In this document: positions 8,797 through 17,142 of the stretch, in pieces | Position numbering within the stretch: position 1 is the stretch's first letter | Layout: every line of letters begins with the position of its first letter | Source of the DNA: Brevibacterium yomogidense | GTDB taxonomy: Bacteria > Actinomycetota > Actinomycetes > Actinomycetales > Brevibacteriaceae | DNA: 64,000 bases | Reading direction: 5' to 3' | Assembly (NCBI RefSeq): GCF_016107685.1 | Contig: NZ_JABASY010000001.1 | Span: 152,187-216,186, forward strand | The notes under the pieces: generated by a model | The model's database searches: none | Seen by the model: the letters and a program-made list of their open reading frames with translations, nothing else | Told to the model about the DNA's origin: nothing | Made by a program: the position numbers and the translations under genes

Positions 8797-9468
8797 TCAG
8801 CGCTTGTCGAGGGCTCGTGAGACCAGGTGACCGGTCATCTGGAGAAGGAGGACGCAGACGATGATGAGGACGATCGTCACGTACATGAGCGCGAACTTGT
8901 ACTCCTGGTAGCCGTAGCGCAGGGCGAAGTCGCCCACACCGCCACCGCCCACCACACCCAGCACGGTCGAATAGGAGACGAAGCTGATCGTCGCGGAGGT
9001 GAGGGCGTAGACGAGCCCGGATCTCGCCTCGACGTAGAGGAACTTCGTGACCGTCTGCCAGACGCTCGCCCCCATCGAGCGCGCTGCCTTGAGGATGCCG
9101 CTGGGGATCTCCAGCAGGATCTGCTCCACCAGGCGGGCGTAGATGGCGACCGCGACGAACGCCAGAGGGAAGGACGCGGCGGTCGTGCCGAACGTCGTCC
9201 CGAACACGAACCTCGTCACCGGGATCATGAAGACGACGAACAGCAGGAACGGGAAGGACCGGACGATCGTGACGTAGAGGTCTGCGAGCGCCCAGACGAC
9301 GCGGTGCTCCAGCGGACCGCCCCGCCGGGTCAAGTAGATGAGTGTGCCCAGGGGCAGACCCAGCAGGACCGCGGCGATGATCGCGATGACCACCATGTAG
9401 CCGGTCTCGATGAGGGCCTGGGCGATCTTGTCGCCGTAGTCGACGAAGACGTCCCGGATCGCGCTCAC
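8797..9468 (-). CDS. metI: MetI-family ABC transporter permease
   Basis: A 223-residue integral membrane protein with five to six hydrophobic helices, matching the MetI length of about 217. The cytoplasmic coupling loop EAARSMGAS-like segment (here KAARSMGASVWQTV) contacts the ATPase. GVVGGGGVGDFALRYGYQ is the characteristic C-terminal MetI block. It lies 46 nt after metN and precedes the lipoprotein gene, so it forms the channel of the same importer. Confidence 0.92.
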   Translation of the reverse strand: MSAIRDVFVDYGDKIAQALIETGYMVVIAIIAAVLLGLPLGTLIYLTRRGGPLEHRVVWALADLYVTIVRSFPFLLFVVFMIPVTRFVFGTTFGTTAASFPLAFVAVAIYARLVEQILLEIPSGILKAARSMGASVWQTVTKFLYVEARSGLVYALTSATISFVSYSTVLGVVGGGGVGDFALRYGYQEYKFALMYVTIVLIIVCVLLLQMTGHLVSRALDKR

Positions 9469-9514
9469 CAGCCCACCCCGTCCTGCATCGACTCGTCTTC
9501 CCGCCGTTCACGCA

Positions 9515-10315
9515 TCATTCCTGCAGTGCCCTCCGCGCGTGCTCGAGGTACGTCCCGACCGACCCACCGCGCCCGCTCGTCACCTCGAGGATCTCTCGCA
9601 GGCGGCCCCGTTCGAACACGGCGGCACGACGGCAGACGGTCTTCACGACGTCGAGTTCGTGGGTGACGATGACGATGGTCGCGCCGAATTCGTCGCGGGC
9701 GTTCTCCAGCAGGCGGAGGATGTCCGCAGTCGTGTGCGTGTCGAGCGCGGAGGTGGGCTCGTCGCACAGCAGCACGGTCGGACGCGTCGCAAGGGCCCGT
9801 GCGATCGCGACCCGCTGCTTCTCCCCACCGGACAGCTGCGCGGGGTGATGGTCCGCGCGGTGCTCCAGACCCACGAATCCCAGCAGCGATTCGACGAACT
9901 CCGGGTCACGTCGGCGCTGGATCGTGAGCGGCAGTTCGATGTTGTCGCGCACCGTGCGGTTGCCCAGCAGGTTGAAGCCCTGGAACACGGTGCCGATCCG
10001 ATGCCGGAGCCTGTTGAGCTTGCGTGCGGACAGCGTCGAAGGGTCCACTCCGTCGACGACCACGGTCCCGTCGGTGGGATGGTCGAGGCACCCCAGGAGC
10101 TCCAGCAGCGTCGACTTCCCCGCGCCGCTCTCACCGAGGACTCCGAAGATCTCCCCTCGCTCGATCGCGAGTGACACGTCGTCGAGTGCCGTGACGACGC
10201 CGAATCGCTTCGTGACCGCGCTGAGTTCGACAGCGGGGCGCGAACGCCTTTCGGGTGAAGGCTCCTCGACGGAGCGCTCCTCGGACGACGCGGGGTGCAC
10301 GGTGATGGCGATCAT
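9515..10315 (-). CDS. metN: MetN-type ABC transporter ATPase, short form
   Basis: A 266-residue ATPase with Walker A (GESGAGKST), Q-loop (FQGFNLL), signature (LSGGEKQRVAIARALA), Walker B (LLCDEPTSALD) and switch His (VTHELDVV). It energises uptake by MetI/MetQ. Canonical MetN is about 340 residues because a C-terminal NIL/ACT domain binds methionine and shuts off transport. Here only about 35 residues follow the ATPase core, so that domain appears to be missing. The start is the ATG at 10315 with GGAGA just upstream; an extended ORF reaches 10528 without a better site. The call rests on order and MetI/MetQ partners as well as motifs. Confidence 0.88.
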   Translation of the reverse strand: MIAITVHPASSEERSVEEPSPERRSRPAVELSAVTKRFGVVTALDDVSLAIERGEIFGVLGESGAGKSTLLELLGCLDHPTDGTVVVDGVDPSTLSARKLNRLRHRIGTVFQGFNLLGNRTVRDNIELPLTIQRRRDPEFVESLLGFVGLEHRADHHPAQLSGGEKQRVAIARALATRPTVLLCDEPTSALDTHTTADILRLLENARDEFGATIVIVTHELDVVKTVCRRAAVFERGRLREILEVTSGRGGSVGTYLEHARRALQE

Positions 10316-10334
10316 TCTCCACGGTGGGGTGACA

Positions 10335-10362
10335 GGATGCTGCGCGGATGTCGGGAGCATCC
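10335..10362 (-). promoter_or_regulatory. Hairpin in the leader of the met importer operon
   Basis: Arms GGATGCT (10335-10341) and AGCATCC (10356-10362) form a perfect 7-bp stem 20 nt upstream of the metN start, close enough to affect ribosome access. A TAGGAT box that could be a -10 element lies further upstream on the same strand at 10395-10400. I looked for the conserved cores of SAM riboswitches here and did not find them. Confidence 0.3.
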
Positions 10363-10529
10363 GTCCCTCACCCGCACCGAGTAAGTGCACCCTCATCCTA
10401 GTGCGGTCCCTTCGCGGAAACCGTGGTGAGAGCATTGCGTAGAGCACACTCCGGCCAGAGTGAGCGATGCGACCACGGGTGGCGCTCGGACCCCGGGAAG
10501 CACACGTCGACCAGGTCCAGGAGGCCACG

Positions 10530-11111
10530 ATGAATCGCGAGAAAACCGACGGCCGCGCCCTCTACACCGCGACGGCGCACAACCACACGGGGCCGGACGG
10601 CGAGAGCTGGGCTGACGGTGGACTGCGCATCGCGGTCAGGTCTCCGCTGGCACCCGCGCGGTCTTCCCCGCCACCCGCGCGGTCGCCCCTGGACCCTGCA
10701 CAGCCACCGCTGTTGCCCGCGCAGCCACCGCTTGCACCCACGCAGCCGCCCCTCACCCCAGCTCACACCACAGGCGACGCCGACGCCGGGGACGGACCAC
10801 CGGCTGATTCCCCGGAGACCAACCCCGAGGAGCTGCTGGCACTGGCGTGGGCCACATGTCTGTCTGCCAGCGCGCGCATCGTCGCCGGCGATGAGCGGAA
10901 GGTGTCGGTGCGTGTGGAGGTGGAACTGCGGGAGGACACGACCGGCCCCGGGTACGCGTTCGCGCCCACGGCCTACATCGCGTTCTCCGACACGACACCG
11001 GGCGAGGCGGATGCGCTCGCTGCGGCGGCACACGCACGGTGCCCGATGTCGAAGCTGCTCACAGGCAAGGGCACAGCGAACATCGTCGCAGTGCCCTATC
11101 CGCCCGCCTGA
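10530..11111 (+). CDS. Ohr/OsmC-type peroxiredoxin with heptad repeat insertion
   Basis: A 193-residue OsmC-fold protein, longer than the usual Ohr of about 140. The two peroxidatic/resolving cysteine contexts are present as LAWATCLSASARIV and ARCPMSKLL. The N-terminal YTATAHNHTGPDG and the NPEELLALAWA block fit the organic hydroperoxide resistance (Ohr) group, which reduces organic peroxides using dihydrolipoamide-type thiols. The start at ATG 10530 has an AGGAGG 6 nt upstream. Residues 38-79 are six heptapeptide repeats (see the repeat entry) placed in a surface loop before the catalytic helix. The catalytic residues are intact, so the protein is probably active. Confidence 0.8.
   Translation: MNREKTDGRALYTATAHNHTGPDGESWADGGLRIAVRSPLAPARSSPPPARSPLDPAQPPLLPAQPPLAPTQPPLTPAHTTGDADAGDGPPADSPETNPEELLALAWATCLSASARIVAGDERKVSVRVEVELREDTTGPGYAFAPTAYIAFSDTTPGEADALAAAAHARCPMSKLLTGKGTANIVAVPYPPA
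10641..10766 (+). repeat. Six in-frame 21-bp tandem repeats inside the Ohr/OsmC gene
   Basis: Six consecutive 21-bp units encode SPLAPAR, SSPPPAR, SPLDPAQ, PPLLPAQ, PPLAPTQ and PPLTPAH. The unit length is exact throughout and the heptads stay in frame, giving a 42-residue Pro-rich loop. The later units are the most alike, which suggests expansion by slippage followed by drift. Confidence 0.9.
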
Positions 11112-11201
11112 TACACGTCGACACCCGTCCGATCGCACCCACTGCGAGATCCGCACGCGGCTGACGCGGAGCCCCACCCCAGGAGGTCCGGGGAGACGAA
11201 A

Positions 11202-11258
11202 CTACGTCCGCGTACAGGACCGGCGCATTCGCGAAAATGGTCCTGTACGCGGACGTAG
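11202..11258. terminator. Long perfect hairpin between convergent genes
   Basis: Arms at 11202-11221 and 11239-11258 are perfect 20-bp inverse complements around a 17-nt loop. The hairpin sits between the Ohr gene (ends 11111) and the convergent transporter (ends 11386), the right place for a bidirectional terminator. There is no U-tract on either strand. Confidence 0.7.
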
Positions 11259-11289
11259 GTGATGAGCAAGACGAGTGTGCTCGCGTGCC

Positions 11290-11394
11290 GTGTCAGGCGC
11301 CCCGGCGGTCACCCGTCACGTGGCGTGTCAGGCGCCGCGGCGGGTACCCGTCACGTGCCTGTCAGGCGCCCCGTCACGCCCCTTGTCACGCGCC
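11290..11394. repeat. Three imperfect ~35-bp tandem repeats
   Basis: Units begin at 11290, 11325 and 11359/11360, each opening with TGTCAGGCGCC and followed by a GTCAC-containing segment. The array runs into the last codons of the convergent transporter gene (stop at 11386). No coding role is visible. It could be a slippage-derived spacer or a protein-binding array. Confidence 0.6.
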
Positions 11395-12777
11395 GGGGAT
11401 GTCGTCGAGCTTCCCGTGGCGGCGTGCCACCCGGGATTCTGCGTCCGTGCGGTCGACGTCCGCGAGGTCGACTCCGCGCGTCTCCTTCGTGAAGTAGAGC
11501 GCGACGAGTGAGATCGCGCTGGCGATCGCCAGATAGATGGCGATCGGGACGGAGGATCCCGTGTTCCGCAGGAGTGTGGTGGCGATGATCGGCGCGAAGG
11601 AACCCGCGACGATCGCCGTCACCTGGTAGCCGATGGAGACACCCGAGTACCGCATGCGGGTCGGGAACATCTCGGACATGATCGCCGGCTGCGGTGCGTA
11701 CATGAGCCCGTGGAACAGCAGGCCCGCAAGGATGCCGATGAAGATCATGAGGGCGTCGCCCGTGTCGTACAGGGGGAAGGCGAAGAAGCCCCATGTGGCG
11801 GTGAGCAGGATGCCGACGAGGTACGGCGGCTTGCGGCCGATGATGTCGGTGGCCTTCCCGATGAACGGCACGATGATCGCATGGATCGCGTGGGCGCCCA
11901 GCAGGAGCCCGAGGATCTCTTCGCTCTCGACCCCCACCTGGAGCGACAGGTACGTGATCGTGAACGTGACGACGATGTAGTAGTGGATGTTCTCCACCAG
12001 CCGCAGGCCCATCGCGCAGAACACGCCGCGCGGGTAGCGCTTGAAGACCTCGATGACGCCGTAGCCCGCGTCGTCCTCGATGACCTCCTGCTTCGCCTCC
12101 TGGAAGATCGGCGCATCGGACACGCGCGTGCGGATGTAGTAGCCGATGAGCACGATGACGGCCGACAGCCAGAACGCGACCCTCCAGCCCCACGACAGGA
12201 ACGCCTCGTCGGAGAGCACCGCGGTGAGGACGAAGAGGACGCCGGTGGCCAGCAGGTTGCCCAGCGGCACGCCGGACTGCGGCCAGGACGCCCAGAACCC
12301 GCGGGACTCCTTGGGCGAGTGCTCGGCGACGAGCAGCACGGCTCCGCCCCACTCACCGCCCACCGCGAAGCCCTGGAAGAACCGGAGGATGACGAGGATG
12401 ACCGGCGCGGCATAGCCGATCTGGTCGAACGTCGGCAGACAGCCCATGAGGAAGGTCGCGACACCGACGAGCACGATCGAGAACTGCAGCAGGGTCTTGC
12501 GCCCGTACTTGTCCCCGAAGTGGCCGAACACGATGCCGCCGATGGGACGGGCGATGAAGCCCACCGCGTACGTCCCGAACGCCGCGATGACCGCGTCGAA
12601 GGGGTTGTCGGACGGCGGGAAGAGGATGTGGTTGAAGACGAGCGTCGCCGCGGATGCGTAGAGGAAGAACTCGTACCATTCGACGACGGTGCCGGCCATG
12701 GACGCGGCGACGACACGCTGCAGCTGCTTCCTCATCGACGGCTGCTCGGCGTTCGTCGCTCCTGGTGTGGTGGACAT
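11386..12777 (-). CDS. MFS transporter, metabolite:H+ symporter (MHS) type
   Basis: A 463-residue major facilitator with about twelve hydrophobic helices. The N-terminal block GTVVEWYEFFLYA and the loop HFGDKYGRKTLL are typical of the MHS subgroup (ShiA, KgtP, ProP relatives), which import organic acids or osmolytes with protons. RFFQGFAVGGEWGGAVLL is the conserved helix-5 motif. The ATG at 12777 is chosen, with GGGAG 5 nt upstream; a GTG two codons earlier is possible. Its substrate, probably a dicarboxylate, shikimate-like acid or betaine, cannot be read from the sequence. No catabolic partner gene is adjacent. Confidence 0.85.
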   Translation of the reverse strand: MSTTPGATNAEQPSMRKQLQRVVAASMAGTVVEWYEFFLYASAATLVFNHILFPPSDNPFDAVIAAFGTYAVGFIARPIGGIVFGHFGDKYGRKTLLQFSIVLVGVATFLMGCLPTFDQIGYAAPVILVILRFFQGFAVGGEWGGAVLLVAEHSPKESRGFWASWPQSGVPLGNLLATGVLFVLTAVLSDEAFLSWGWRVAFWLSAVIVLIGYYIRTRVSDAPIFQEAKQEVIEDDAGYGVIEVFKRYPRGVFCAMGLRLVENIHYYIVVTFTITYLSLQVGVESEEILGLLLGAHAIHAIIVPFIGKATDIIGRKPPYLVGILLTATWGFFAFPLYDTGDALMIFIGILAGLLFHGLMYAPQPAIMSEMFPTRMRYSGVSIGYQVTAIVAGSFAPIIATTLLRNTGSSVPIAIYLAIASAISLVALYFTKETRGVDLADVDRTDAESRVARRHGKLDDIPGA

Positions 12778-12871
12778 TCTCACTCCCGGAGGAACTGTGG
12801 AGGCCGCGCGTCCTGAGCTCTCGCTGCGACATCGCCGCGAGTCTCCGGGAACGCGCCGACCCCGGCGCGGA

Positions 12872-12904
12872 GTGCGTCAGAGGGCGTCGATGCCCTCAGC
12901 GCAC
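12872..12904 (-). terminator. Two-part hairpin between the CopD-CtaG and MHS genes
   Basis: An inner stem GAGGGC/GCCCTC (12880-12885 with 12892-12897, 6-nt loop) is capped below by an outer stem GTGCG/CGCAC (12872-12876 with 12900-12904). It lies downstream of the CopD-CtaG gene (stop 13026) and upstream of the transporter, so it probably separates the two units. Confidence 0.5.
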
Positions 12905-13025
12905 ATATCGCCCCCAGCATGGAGGCAACGGGCCCCGGTTTCAAGGCACACTGTGCGTTTCCGGTGTCTCAGCTCACTGCATTCGCGCACAGGCAGTGTG
13001 CGGCGAACACCACGGGGGCCTCCCG

Positions 13026-15230
13026 TCACCCGCCTTCGCGCCGCTGGTCCTCCGCCGCGAGTCCCGCCAGCATCCGGTTGTACGCGGTCAGCTCCGCGTC
13101 ACCGGTCCTGGCCTCCGTCCGGTCGGCCCGCTTCGCCTCGCGGGACGAGGCGCCGTACCACTCGACCGCCATGAGGATCGCGAGTGCCAGGGTGGGGAAC
13201 TCGCCGATGGCCCAGGCGATCTCGCCTCCGGTCCCCTGGTCGTCCAGTGCGCTCGCCCAGCCGTGGCCCATGTTGCCGTACCAGTCACCTGCGATGAGCG
13301 AGGTCGCGGACATGATCGAGATCCCGAAGAACGCGTGGAACGCCATCGTCGCGAGCAGGATGAGGAGGCGCAGCGGGTACGCGAACCGCTTCACGCCGGG
13401 GTCGACGCCCATGATCGACTGGGCGAAGAAGTACCCGGCGGCCAGGAAGTGCAGGATCATGAGTTCGTGCCCGATGTGGGTGTCGAGCGCGTACCACATG
13501 ATGCCGGAGTAGTAGAAGACGATGAGGGAGCCCGCGAAGTTCATCGCGGCGACGATCGGATGCGACCAGAACGATGCGTACCGGGAATGGACGATGATGA
13601 GCACCCATTCGCGCACGCCGCGAGAACCGTCGCGCCGTGCGGGGATCCCGCGCATCAGCAGTGTGATCGGTGCGCCGAGCACCAGAGGGATCGGTGCGAT
13701 CATGACGAGCACCATGTGCTGGATCATGTGCGAGGAGAACAGGACGCGCCCGTAGATGGCTGCGCCGCCGCAGGTGACGTAGAACAGCACCGTGAGTCCG
13801 AACAGCCAGCAGATCGTCCGATGGAGCGGCCACGAGTCGCCGCGGTCCCGCAGGCGCTTGACGGCGAGCAGGTAGAACACGGCGGCGCCCACGGTGACGA
13901 CCGCCCACAGCGGGTCGATGCGCCATTCGGTGAAGAAGGTTCCCCACGTGGGCTCCGGCGGGAGCGGTTCACCGGAGAGCACTTCGGAGGCCGTGGGCCG
14001 CGACGGCGGGTCGTCGGGGACAGGGGGTGCGGTCCGCGACAGGACGACGCCCAGCGAGGTCGCCGCTGCGAAGAGGACGATCTCGCCCAGCACCAGTCGC
14101 CAGAACAGCAGAGCAGCGCTCACCGCGCCCGAGGTGGTCGTCGCCGCCCCGTCAGCGTCCGCCTTCCCCCTGGTCGCCGGGGGTGCGAGGGCGGCGCCGG
14201 GCAGCCTCGCGACGACGGAGCGGCGGTGGGTCCAGCCGATGACACCCAGGAGGACCGTGAGTGCGAGCTTGGTGAGGAGCACGAGGCCGTACGGCGTCGC
14301 CCAGTCGGAGATGCCGCCCATGCGCAGCAGCGCGTTGGTGAGCCCGGAGTACATGACCAGTGCGTAGGCGATGAGCGCGATGGTGGAGTACCGGGCGACG
14401 AGCACGCCCAGGTCCGCACGGCGGGTGAGGCCGGGCGAGATGAAGGCCAGGCAGAGGAGCCCACCCACCCAGATGACGACGCCCACGAGGTGGATCGACA
14501 GGCTGCCGACGGCTTCGATGTGCCCCTTCGCCTCGGCGGAGTGCCCGAGGATCGACAGGAAGAGGATGGGCAGGGCCGACAGGACGAGCGCTACCGCGAC
14601 CCCTCCGTAGGACCGCAGACCGAATACCAGCATCGAGCCCACCGCGATGAGGCAGACGATCACCAGCCAGACGCGGCCCAGGTCGATGTCGGTGATGAAG
14701 GACCACAGCTGGGCGGAGAAGTCCCCCTGGAACGCCTGCGCGCCGGCCGTGTCGATGTACGTGAGGATGAGCACGGCGACGGAGCTGACGGTCCAGATCG
14801 CCGACGACACCTGTGCGATGCCCAGAAGCCGCTCCCATTCGGGGTCGATCCGCGAGGATTTGCGACCCGTGGTGCGGGGGAAGACGACGACGGCGAGCAG
14901 CAGCGCGCCGATGGTCACGGCCATCGCCGTGTTGAAGAGGAATTCCGCGGTGGGCAGGCCCCAGCGGCCCAGGGGCCCCGAATCGGCGAGCACAGTGGGG
15001 GCGGCGGCGCCGGTCCCGATGAGTCCGATCGATCCGACGATCGATCCGATGAGGACGTACAGCGGCAGGGCGGCGACGCGGACCTGTGGCTCGATCCCGG
15101 TCGTCGCGTCAATGGTCGGGGGTGTCCGGGACGCCGCAGAGCCCCGTGCACCAGTGGTTGGCCGCGAGCCCTTCGGCGGTGGGCCCGCGGCCGTAGACCC
15201 TCCAGTGCCCTTCGCGCTCCGTGCGGTCAC
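13026..15230 (-). CDS. CopD-CtaG fusion: copper-handling / cytochrome oxidase assembly membrane protein
   Basis: A 734-residue polytopic protein with two recognisable halves. The N-terminal half (about residues 55-370) resembles CopD, the copper-transport membrane domain, with SLSIHLVGVVIWVGGLL. The C-terminal half (about 430-700) resembles CtaG-type caa3 oxidase assembly factor, with His-rich membrane segments HMIQHMVLVM and GHELMILHFLAAGYFF that could bind copper or heme. More than a dozen hydrophobic helices are visible. Single-gene fusions of these two domains are known in Actinobacteria. The stop overlaps no other gene; the start overlaps the upstream amidase stop by 4 nt. The likely role is delivering copper to the terminal oxidase. 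Confidence 0.85.
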   Translation of the reverse strand: MTARSAKGTGGSTAAGPPPKGSRPTTGARGSAASRTPPTIDATTGIEPQVRVAALPLYVLIGSIVGSIGLIGTGAAAPTVLADSGPLGRWGLPTAEFLFNTAMAVTIGALLLAVVVFPRTTGRKSSRIDPEWERLLGIAQVSSAIWTVSSVAVLILTYIDTAGAQAFQGDFSAQLWSFITDIDLGRVWLVIVCLIAVGSMLVFGLRSYGGVAVALVLSALPILFLSILGHSAEAKGHIEAVGSLSIHLVGVVIWVGGLLCLAFISPGLTRRADLGVLVARYSTIALIAYALVMYSGLTNALLRMGGISDWATPYGLVLLTKLALTVLLGVIGWTHRRSVVARLPGAALAPPATRGKADADGAATTTSGAVSAALLFWRLVLGEIVLFAAATSLGVVLSRTAPPVPDDPPSRPTASEVLSGEPLPPEPTWGTFFTEWRIDPLWAVVTVGAAVFYLLAVKRLRDRGDSWPLHRTICWLFGLTVLFYVTCGGAAIYGRVLFSSHMIQHMVLVMIAPIPLVLGAPITLLMRGIPARRDGSRGVREWVLIIVHSRYASFWSHPIVAAMNFAGSLIVFYYSGIMWYALDTHIGHELMILHFLAAGYFFAQSIMGVDPGVKRFAYPLRLLILLATMAFHAFFGISIMSATSLIAGDWYGNMGHGWASALDDQGTGGEIAWAIGEFPTLALAILMAVEWYGASSREAKRADRTEARTGDAELTAYNRMLAGLAAEDQRREGG

Positions 15231-16078
15231 AGGCGGCGGTCGCCCAGCGCGGGGAAGGACGTCCTGCGCGTGTGGATCGTCTCGATGTCGAGGTCCGCGG
15301 TGATGATCGTCTCGTCCGGGCCCGCTTCGGCGAGCACGTTCGCGGACGCGTCGAGGACCACGGAGTGTCCTCCCATCTGCGTCCTGGAGTGGAAGCCCGC
15401 GGTGTTGACGGCGACCATCGCGCAGAAGTCCTCTGCGGCACGGGCACGTGCCAGCAGGCTCCAGTGGTCCACACGCGGAGCCGGCCAGGCGGCCGGGACG
15501 ACGAACACCTCGGCACCGGCGTCCAGCAGGGCCCGGAACTGCTCCGGGAAGCGGAGGTCGTAGCAGGTCGCCAGCCCCAGGGTGACTGTGCGCCCGTCGA
15601 CCTCGATAGACGCCGTGACGACGTCCTCACCGGCCTCGAGCAGCTTCGGCTCGCCGTTGCCGAACCCGAACCGGTGGATCTTCCGGTAGGAGGCGATCAC
15701 CTCACCCGCAGGGTCGATGAGGACCGAGGTGTTCCACAGTCCGCGCTCACCGTCCGGGATCGCGGGCAGCCGGGTGACGTCGTGGTCGACGGACTCCAGA
15801 CGCGTGAGCGCCTCCGGCGTCGCCTCGATGAGCGAGCCCATGTGGAGGTAGGCGCCGATGTCCCGTGCGGCCTCGCGCATCGCGGACACGACCGTGCCGT
15901 CGAGCGTCTGCGCGGCCGCACCCCAGCGGCGGTAGTCGAAGCCGGTGGACGGCCACAGCTCCGGCAGGACGACGAGGTCCGCCGCGTGCTGCGTGCGGAC
16001 GAGGTCGCCCACACGGGCCACCCGGTCGTCGAGCGTTTCGTCGTCGTCATAGCCCAGCTGGATTCCGGAGATGCGCAT
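15227..16078 (-). CDS. Carbon-nitrogen hydrolase (nitrilase superfamily amidase)
   Basis: A 283-residue hydrolase with the complete Glu-Lys-Cys triad: Glu40 in LPELWP, Lys133 in YRKIHRFGFG and Cys172 in ATCYDLRFPE. The RFPE context after the cysteine and the compact length fit the omega-amidase/Nit group, which hydrolyses small linear amides such as alpha-ketoglutaramate. Its 3' end overlaps the CopD-CtaG gene by 4 nt, so both are made from one message although no functional link is evident. The exact substrate is uncertain. Confidence 0.85.
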   Translation of the reverse strand: MRISGIQLGYDDDETLDDRVARVGDLVRTQHAADLVVLPELWPSTGFDYRRWGAAAQTLDGTVVSAMREAARDIGAYLHMGSLIEATPEALTRLESVDHDVTRLPAIPDGERGLWNTSVLIDPAGEVIASYRKIHRFGFGNGEPKLLEAGEDVVTASIEVDGRTVTLGLATCYDLRFPEQFRALLDAGAEVFVVPAAWPAPRVDHWSLLARARAAEDFCAMVAVNTAGFHSRTQMGGHSVVLDASANVLAEAGPDETIITADLDIETIHTRRTSFPALGDRRL

Positions 16079-16191
16079 GACTCCAGGGTATCGCCGCGCC
16101 GCAGCCCCGCGCGAGCCGGTCGCTTCCCCGTTCCGAGGGGCGACGCCTCCCGTCCCAGTCTGTGAACGCCGAGCGGCCCGTGCACACGAAA

Positions 16192-16224
16192 GAGCGGCCG
16201 GACCCTCTGGGGATCCGGCCGCTC
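16192..16224 (-). terminator. Terminator hairpin after hup
   Basis: Arms GAGCGGCCGGA (16192-16202) and TCCGGCCGCTC (16214-16224) form an 11-bp stem with an 11-nt loop, 30 nt past the HU stop codon. Confidence 0.7.
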
Positions 16225-16254
16225 GTCAACGGTCATGCGCGTGAGCGCATCCGT

Positions 16255-16542
16255 TCACTTCTTCGTGCCAGCAGCAGCCTTCAGCTTCGAACCAGCGGAC
16301 AGCTTGACGGAGTAGCCCGCCGGGATCTCGATCTCAGCGCCGGTCTGCGGGTTGCGGCCCTTGCGAGCGGCACGCTCGGTGCGCTCGACGGACAGCCAGC
16401 CCGGGATCGTGAGCTTCTCGCCGGCTTCAACGGCGTCCGTGAAGGACTCGAAGACGCCGTCGAGCACGTCGGAGACCTGCTTCTGGGTCAGTCCGGACTT
16501 CTCTGCAACCTCTGCGACGAGTTCGCTGCGGTTCTTAGCCAT
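16255..16542 (-). CDS. hup: HU-family nucleoid protein
   Basis: A 95-residue DNA-bending protein. MAKNRSELVAEVAEKSGLTQKQVSDVLDG forms the helical dimer body, and the arm segment has RKGRNPQTGAEIEIPAG, with the conserved RNPxTG that intercalates into the minor groove. The start is ATG 16542 with AAGGAGG upstream; the longer ORF start is rejected. The C-terminal tail (KLKAAAGTKK) is short, unlike the Lys-rich extended HU of mycobacteria. It has its own terminator and lies beside the S14-L33-L28 operon on the same strand. Confidence 0.95.
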   Translation of the reverse strand: MAKNRSELVAEVAEKSGLTQKQVSDVLDGVFESFTDAVEAGEKLTIPGWLSVERTERAARKGRNPQTGAEIEIPAGYSVKLSAGSKLKAAAGTKK

Positions 16543-16662
16543 GGATGTGTCCTCCTTCAGGACTGTGTGCACGTGAGTTTCGGTGTACGGGTTTCCGACT
16601 GGTCCGAAACTACCAGACGAAGCACCCGGTTGAGCGGATCCGGCACGCAGATCCTCAGGAGA

Positions 16663-16968
16663 TCACCAGCTGGACTTGGTGACGCCGGGCAGTTCGCCCT
16701 TGTGTGCCATGTCGCGGAAGCGGACACGGGACAGTCCGAACTTGCGGAGGTGCCCGCGAGGACGACCATCGACCTGGTCGCGGTTGCGCAGGCGCACCGG
16801 CGACGCGTCCCGAGGCAGCTTCTGGAGGCCCAGACGGGCCTCTTCGCGCTGCTCATCGGTGCTGTCAGGGCTGACGAGCTGACGCTTCAGGGTGGCGCGG
16901 CGCTCTGCATAGCGCTCCACGATCACCTGACGCTGCTTCTCGCGTGCGATCTTCGACTTCTTGGCCAT
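16663..16968 (-). CDS. rpsN: 30S ribosomal protein S14, zinc-free long form
   Basis: A 101-residue S14. [14 protein letters not shown] and the C-terminal block [28 protein letters not shown] are diagnostic. The CxxC pairs of the 61-residue zinc-binding form are absent, so this is the cysteine-free paralogue that supports ribosomes when zinc is scarce. It is the last gene of rpmB-rpmG-rpsN, 6 nt after rpmG. In other Actinobacteria this set is repressed by Zur, and a Zur-like gene lies 2.4 kb away. Confidence 0.95.
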   Translation of the reverse strand: MAKKSKIAREKQRQVIVERYAERRATLKRQLVSPDSTDEQREEARLGLQKLPRDASPVRLRNRDQVDGRPRGHLRKFGLSRVRFRDMAHKGELPGVTKSSW

Positions 16969-16974
16969 GTGCGC

Positions 16975-17142
16975 TCAGCGCTCCTCTCGGAAATCGACGT
17001 GCTTGCGGACCACCGGGTCGTACTTCTTGAGCACGATGCGGTCCGGGTTGTTGCGGCGGTTCTTGCGGGTCACGTAGGTGAACCCGGTGCCGGCAGTCGA
17101 CTTCAGCTTGATGATGGGGCGAATGTCCTGGGCCTTTGCCAT
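16975..17142 (-). CDS. rpmG: 50S ribosomal protein L33, zinc-free form
   Basis: A 55-residue protein too short for most ORF thresholds. It begins [20 protein letters not shown] and ends [15 protein letters not shown], the L33 pattern. It has no cysteines and therefore no zinc ribbon. Its ATG shares one base with the stop of rpmB (TGATG). The cysteine-free state matches that of its operon partners L28 and S14. Confidence 0.93.
   Translation of the reverse strand: MAKAQDIRPIIKLKSTAGTGFTYVTRKNRRNNPDRIVLKKYDPVVRKHVDFREER

Noticed and set aside
10316..10460. SAM riboswitch in front of the met importer operon
   Set aside because: I found none of the conserved CGGCAACCC or GGGGTGCCCC elements present upstream of metY; only a simple hairpin is there.
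12654..15563. 969-codon plus-strand frame opposite the CopD-CtaG gene
   Set aside because: The composition is Arg/Gly/Asp-rich and lacks any domain, while the minus strand encodes a complete fusion protein.
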